Below are positions 39,333-40,083 of a stretch of 40,083 nt of DNA, in pieces. The notes below the pieces were generated by a model. It was given only the letters and a program-made list of their open reading frames with translations. It had not been told where the DNA came from and did no database searches. Position 1 is the stretch's first letter. Every line of letters begins with the position of its first letter. Source of the DNA: Phil1 sp964612925 (GTDB taxonomy: Bacteria > Bacillota > Clostridia > Christensenellales > CAG-138). A program made the translations under genes and the position numbers. The DNA lies in the NCBI GenBank assembly GCA_964612925.1, contig CAZTFU010000016.1:1-40083 (forward strand), given 5' to 3'.

Positions 39333-39758
39333 TTGAAAACGGACTGCGGTATGTTGATAAAGCAAATATCAGATCACATTGCAAAGGACGCTAATAATGC
39401 TTTGCGTTCGGATGACTTAACCTTGTCACAACTTCGGTGCATGGAATATATGTATCATCGAGTGAATGATAAGATACCCTTAAAGGATATTGAAGCGCAT
39501 TTCCAGATTGCCCAGTCTACGGTTGCCGGCATTATGTCTCGCCTTGATAAAAAAGGGCTGATACAAATGGAAGTCAGTGAATCCAATGCCAGAGCAAAAA
39601 ATGTTTGTTTGACTGACAAAGGAATTTCTGTGTTTCAAAGAGCAGAGCAAAGGAAAGATAAAACAGAGGATGTTCTGCTTATGCCATTGTCGCAGGCAGA
39701 ACGTCGGCAGTTTTATGAGCTGCTAAAGAAAGTAAACGATGGGCTGAAAAATGTCTGA
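39333..39758 (+). CDS. MarR-family transcriptional regulator
   Basis: The 141-residue protein starts at TTG 39333, eight bases after GGAGG; an ATG six codons earlier lies inside or before that site. The MarR fold is clear: helices at both ends for dimerisation, the winged helix LTLSQLRCMEYMYHR, IPLKDIEAHFQIAQSTVAGI, MSRLDKKGLIQMEVSE and ARAKNVCLTDKGISVFQRAE. It is followed by a MATE transporter after 66 bases. The shared operator suggests that it controls itself and the pump and is released by a pump substrate. Confidence 0.9.
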   Translation: MKTDCGMLIKQISDHIAKDANNALRSDDLTLSQLRCMEYMYHRVNDKIPLKDIEAHFQIAQSTVAGIMSRLDKKGLIQMEVSESNARAKNVCLTDKGISVFQRAEQRKDKTEDVLLMPLSQAERRQFYELLKKVNDGLKNV

Positions 39759-39795
39759 GCAGTCTCAGATTGCTCGGATATTCTTCAGCCAAAAA

Positions 39796-39811
39796 TAATA
39801 GCGTGCTATTA
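39796..39811 (+). promoter_or_regulatory. Second MarR operator, before the MATE gene
   Basis: TAATAGC-GT-GCTATTA is a perfect 16-bp inverted repeat with the same core (AATAGCGTGCTAT) as the site at the marR promoter. Its last base begins the AAGGAGG ribosome site of the MATE gene. It could be a roadblock or belong to a second weak promoter (TTGCTC near 39768). Confidence 0.75.
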
Positions 39812-39824
39812 AGGAGGAAAACAA

Positions 39825-40083
39825 ATGAAACAAGAAAAAACAATAGAATCTTTTGCACAGGGTTCTGTTTTTAGTACTGTGCTTAAAAATGCCATCCCTG
39901 CGATTGCTGCCATGCTGATGGTGATGATCTACAATCTGGCTGACACATTTTTTATTTCTCTTACGGATAATGATTATATGGTTGCTGCGGTATCGTTGGC
40001 AACTCCGGTATTTTTGATTTTTATGTCAGTGGGTACGCTGTTCGGTATCGGCGGCACTTCGGTGATCTCACGGGCATTTGGCG
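39825..40083 (+). CDS. MATE-family efflux transporter, cut by the right edge
   Basis: The first 86 codons are present, from an ATG behind AAGGAGG. The product reads MKQEKTIESFAQGSVFSTVL, then KNAIPAIAAMLMVMIYNLAD, TFFISLTDNDYMVAAVSLAT and GTLFGIGGTSVISRAFG, which is a MATE N-terminus with two membrane helices. It is controlled together with marR. Base composition is lower in GC than most of the window. Confidence 0.88.
   Translation, partial: MKQEKTIESFAQGSVFSTVLKNAIPAIAAMLMVMIYNLADTFFISLTDNDYMVAAVSLATPVFLIFMSVGTLFGIGGTSVISRAFG

Noticed and set aside
1..40083. tRNA, rRNA, insertion sequences, prophage genes
   Set aside because: No cloverleaf, rRNA or transposase-like sequence was recognised on either strand.

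Overview
The window looks like a chromosome segment of a spore-forming member of the Clostridia (Firmicutes), probably an uncultured gut lineage; the genus cannot be named from this sequence. The evidence is a complete spoIIIA operon (AA to AH), spoIVB, ylmC/ymxH, an asp23-amaP-DUF2273 cluster, and the classic Firmicute order nusB-...-xseA-xseB-ispA-dxs-tlyA-nadK-argR-recN-spoIVB. Genes are tightly packed with many ATGA or TAATG overlaps, Shine-Dalgarno sites are strong (GGAGG), and most coding DNA is of intermediate GC. TGA is used as a normal stop (for example spoIVB, dxs, spoIIIAA), so the code is standard.

Layout, left to right. (1) 1-2518, minus strand: a partial winged-helix-like gene at the edge, then a solitary type I cas3 (HD nuclease plus helicase) broken by a single in-frame UGA where family members have Trp. 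No other cas gene and no CRISPR array is visible. (2) 2679-7585, plus strand: a Bce-type antimicrobial-peptide sensing and detoxification module (response regulator, short intramembrane-type kinase, ABC ATPase, large FtsX-type permease). It has a TTACA-N4-TGTAA operator before the transporter and an unlisted 51-aa membrane ORF overlapping the permease end. (3) 7615-19905, minus strand: a long housekeeping run from asp23, amaP, DUF2273 and nusB through a TsaD/Kae1 paralogue, xseAB, isoprenoid genes (ispA, dxs), tlyA, nadK, argR and recN to spoIVB. The spo0A gene that usually follows spoIVB is not there. (4) 19951-24835, minus strand: spoIIIAH back to spoIIIAA, with a strikingly short SpoIIIAF (60 aa), a candidate sigma-E promoter before spoIIIAA and an unknown five-helix membrane protein upstream. 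(5) 24868-26520, minus strand: pgeF, nrdR, ylmC.

(6) 26658-28940, plus strand: three consecutive lipoproteins (DUF4349, SIMPL/DUF541, unknown), ending in a 13-bp-stem terminator. (7) 29015-32246, minus strand: a flotillin operon. Its order of transcription is a membrane protein with a sigma-region-2-like N-terminus, NfeD, a zinc-ribbon membrane protein, FloA, and a second membrane/zinc-ribbon protein; a small membrane protein lies just upstream. (8) 32771-37283, plus strand: typA/bipA, a DUF362-ferredoxin protein and a MATE transporter. (9) 37308-39110, minus strand: a macro-domain protein and a padR-yjdF pair whose promoter contains a perfect 19-bp palindrome between -35 and -10. (10) 39127-40083: two intrinsic terminators facing away from each other, then a marR-MATE unit with the same palindromic operator before each gene. 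This last part looks lower in GC and may have been acquired.

Functionally the window combines the mother-cell/forespore channel (SpoIIIA) and SpoIVB signalling with core metabolism. Around it sit several small-molecule or peptide defence units: the Bce module, two MATE pumps with MarR, and PadR-YjdF. The strongest leads for something less described are the flotillin operon with its sigma-like membrane protein, the small ORF in the Bce operon, PadR replacing a riboswitch at yjdF, and the UGA-split cas3. All functional calls come from reading motifs and context; no database search was run. Starts were moved from the longest frame to the codon with the best ribosome-binding site where that was clear. 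No intergenic stretch exceeds 300 bases.
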